Assembly: GCA_003052455.1 (NCBI GenBank)
Contig: QAPD01000060.1
Location: 1 to 52,133 of the forward strand
Length of the DNA: 52,133 bases
Direction: 5' to 3'
Source of the DNA: Sphaerisporangium cinnabarinum
Lineage (GTDB): Bacteria > Actinomycetota > Actinomycetes > Actinomycetales > Cellulomonadaceae
The notes beneath the pieces were generated by a model that had not been told where the DNA came from, did no database searches, and saw only the letters and a list, made by a program, of their open reading frames with translations. The translations under genes were made by a program, and so were the position numbers. Numbering within the stretch: the stretch's first letter is position 1; each line of letters begins with the position of its first letter. Below, one piece after another: positions 51,143 to 52,133 of this stretch.

Positions 51143-52133
51143 ATGACGCAGGCACAGGAACGGGTGGAGAGCGAGGCGTTCAGCGACGCCGAGCTCATCA
51201 CCGCCGTACGTGCGGGGGACACGAGCGCCTACGGGGTGCTCTACGAGCGGCACGCCGGTGCCGCGCGCACGGTCGCGCGCCAGTACGTCCGCTCGAGCGC
51301 CGACGCCGACGACGTGGTGTCGGACGCGTTCGCCCGCACGCTCTCCGTGCTGCAGAGCGGCGGCGGCCCGGACGTCACCTTCCGCGCCTACCTCTTCACC
51401 GTCGTCCGCCGGCTGTCGTACGACCTCGTGAGCGGCGCCCGTCGCACGCAGCCGACCGACGACGAGCGCACGTTCGAGTCCGCGTTCGGCCCCATGGCCT
51501 CGACGGAGGACCCGACGCTCGAGGGCTTCGAGCGCTCGACGGTCACGCGCGCCTACCAGGACCTGCCGGAGCGGTGGCGTGCCGTGCTCTGGTACACCGA
51601 GGTCGAGAGCCTGACCCCGGCCGAGATCGCCCCGCTCCTCGGTCTCACCGCGAACGGCGTCTCCGCGCTCGCGTACCGCGCCCGCGAGGGGCTGCGCCAG
51701 GCGTACCTCCAGCAGCACCTGACGTCCGTGCCCGCCGAGGAGTGCCGCACGGTCAACGCGCTCCTCGGCTCGTACGTGCGTGGCGGCCTCGCGAAGCGCG
51801 AGACGGCGCGCGTCGAGTCGCACCTCGAGGGCTGCGACGACTGCCGGGGGCTCGTGCTCGAGCTGGGCGACGTCTCCCACGGCATGCGGGCCGTCATCGC
51901 CCCGCTCGTGCTCGGCGTGGGCGCGCTCGGTCTCGTCGGCACGGCGCTGCCCACCACGGGTGGCGCAGCCGTCGCCGGCGGCGTCGCAGCCGCGCTCCGG
52001 GGTGCGTCCGGCACCGCGTCGACGAGCGGCGCGGGTGCCGGTGGCTCCGGCGCCGGTGGGTCGGGCAGCGCGGGCGGGTCGGGCGCCGGCGGGTCCGGCG
52101 CGGCCGGCGGTTCGGGTGCGGCAGGTGGTTCGG
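51143..52133 (+). CDS. ECF sigma factor fused to zinc-finger anti-sigma-like domain, TM and Gly/Ser tail (partial)
   Basis: 330 codons, open at the window edge. Sigma-2 region about 17-95 (ELITAVRAGDTSAYGVLYERH, ADDVVSDAFARTL, FRAYLFTVVRRLSYDL) and sigma-4 about 135-192 (LPERWRAVLWYTEVESLTPAEIAPLLGLTANGVSALAYRAREGLR). Then zf-HC2-like: Cys201, His227, Cys231, Cys234 (SHLEGCDDC). A membrane helix (about 251-270) and a long Gly/Ser/Ala repeat follow (GGSGAGGSGSAGGSG from ~300) that runs off the edge. Fused ECF sigma/anti-sigma proteins are known in actinobacteria. Possible targets are not visible. Confidence 0.9.
   Translation, partial: MTQAQERVESEAFSDAELITAVRAGDTSAYGVLYERHAGAARTVARQYVRSSADADDVVSDAFARTLSVLQSGGGPDVTFRAYLFTVVRRLSYDLVSGARRTQPTDDERTFESAFGPMASTEDPTLEGFERSTVTRAYQDLPERWRAVLWYTEVESLTPAEIAPLLGLTANGVSALAYRAREGLRQAYLQQHLTSVPAEECRTVNALLGSYVRGGLAKRETARVESHLEGCDDCRGLVLELGDVSHGMRAVIAPLVLGVGALGLVGTALPTTGGAAVAGGVAAALRGASGTASTSGAGAGGSGAGGSGSAGGSGAGGSGAAGGSGAAGGS

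Noticed and set aside
52010-52133. Gly/Ser repeats at the window end as an assembly artefact
   Set aside because: Cannot be judged here. The frame stays open and the same codon style continues, so it is kept as the sigma factor tail.

Overview
The window is one continuous, very GC-rich (clearly above 70% by eye) actinobacterial chromosome segment. Codon use ending in G/C, many GTG starts, leaderless start signals (TANNNT 6-8 bases before the start codon), a HAIR/HspR-controlled dnaK operon, two chitin-type LPMOs, a Bxl-like xylo-oligosaccharide locus and an MsiK-style ABC importer without its own ATPase all point to the Micrococcales, most like Cellulosimicrobium/Cellulomonas/Promicromonospora. 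No insertion sequence, prophage, tRNA, rRNA or CRISPR array was recognised.

Layout. 0.2-1.5 kb: a small membrane protein, a structured C-rich intergenic region and a RibD/DHFR-like reductase. 1.5-7.5 kb (minus): a six-gene, end-overlapping stressosome operon, rsbR-rsbS-rsbT, then an RsbT-like ATPase/PP2C fusion, a hybrid histidine kinase and a response regulator/PP2C phosphatase. 7.8-13.7 kb: pgi, a dienelactone-hydrolase-like protein, a tandem pair of two-domain GNAT acetyltransferases, a GlsB-type membrane protein and an Hsp15-like S4 protein. 13.8-20.2 kb: chitin-related genes, two secreted AA10 LPMOs (recent tandem duplicates), a PlsC-like acyltransferase, and a ROK regulator-ChbG deacetylase-GPH symporter operon. 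20.2-24.2 kb: a MarR regulator divergent from two overlapping flavin-oxidoreductase genes, the second a fusion of a luciferase-like monooxygenase to a berberine-bridge-type FAD oxidase. 24.2-28 kb: BenE-like transporter and its divergent XRE-cupin regulator, a PrsW-type membrane protease and a hexapeptide-repeat protein. 28.3-37 kb: LacI regulator divergent from an ABC importer-GH3-GH43 operon, with a 14-bp palindromic operator between them. 37-43.6 kb: aspA, an APC permease, a membrane-anchored gluzincin-like protease, a small acidic protein and a protein with four tandem cold-shock domains. 43.8-45.2 kb: an editing-domain-less alanyl-tRNA synthetase paralogue. 45.2-49.6 kb: dnaK-grpE-dnaJ-hspR with two HAIR operators in front. 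49.7-52.1 kb: a DUF1540 protein, a degenerate GGDEF protein and, cut by the window edge, an ECF sigma factor fused to a zinc-finger anti-sigma-like domain, a membrane helix and a Gly/Ser-rich tail.

How they work together. Three sugar themes recur: chitin (LPMOs outside, then deacetylation and uptake), xylan oligosaccharides (ABC uptake, then cytoplasmic GH3 and GH43), and central metabolism (pgi, aspA). Stress handling is the other theme: stressosome, HspR/DnaK, multi-CSD protein, GlsB, Hsp15, ECF sigma. The most unusual items are the four-CSD protein, the mini-AlaRS, the LLM-FAD oxidase fusion, and the stressosome wired to a histidine kinase and two PP2C phosphatases with no sigma factor gene beside it.
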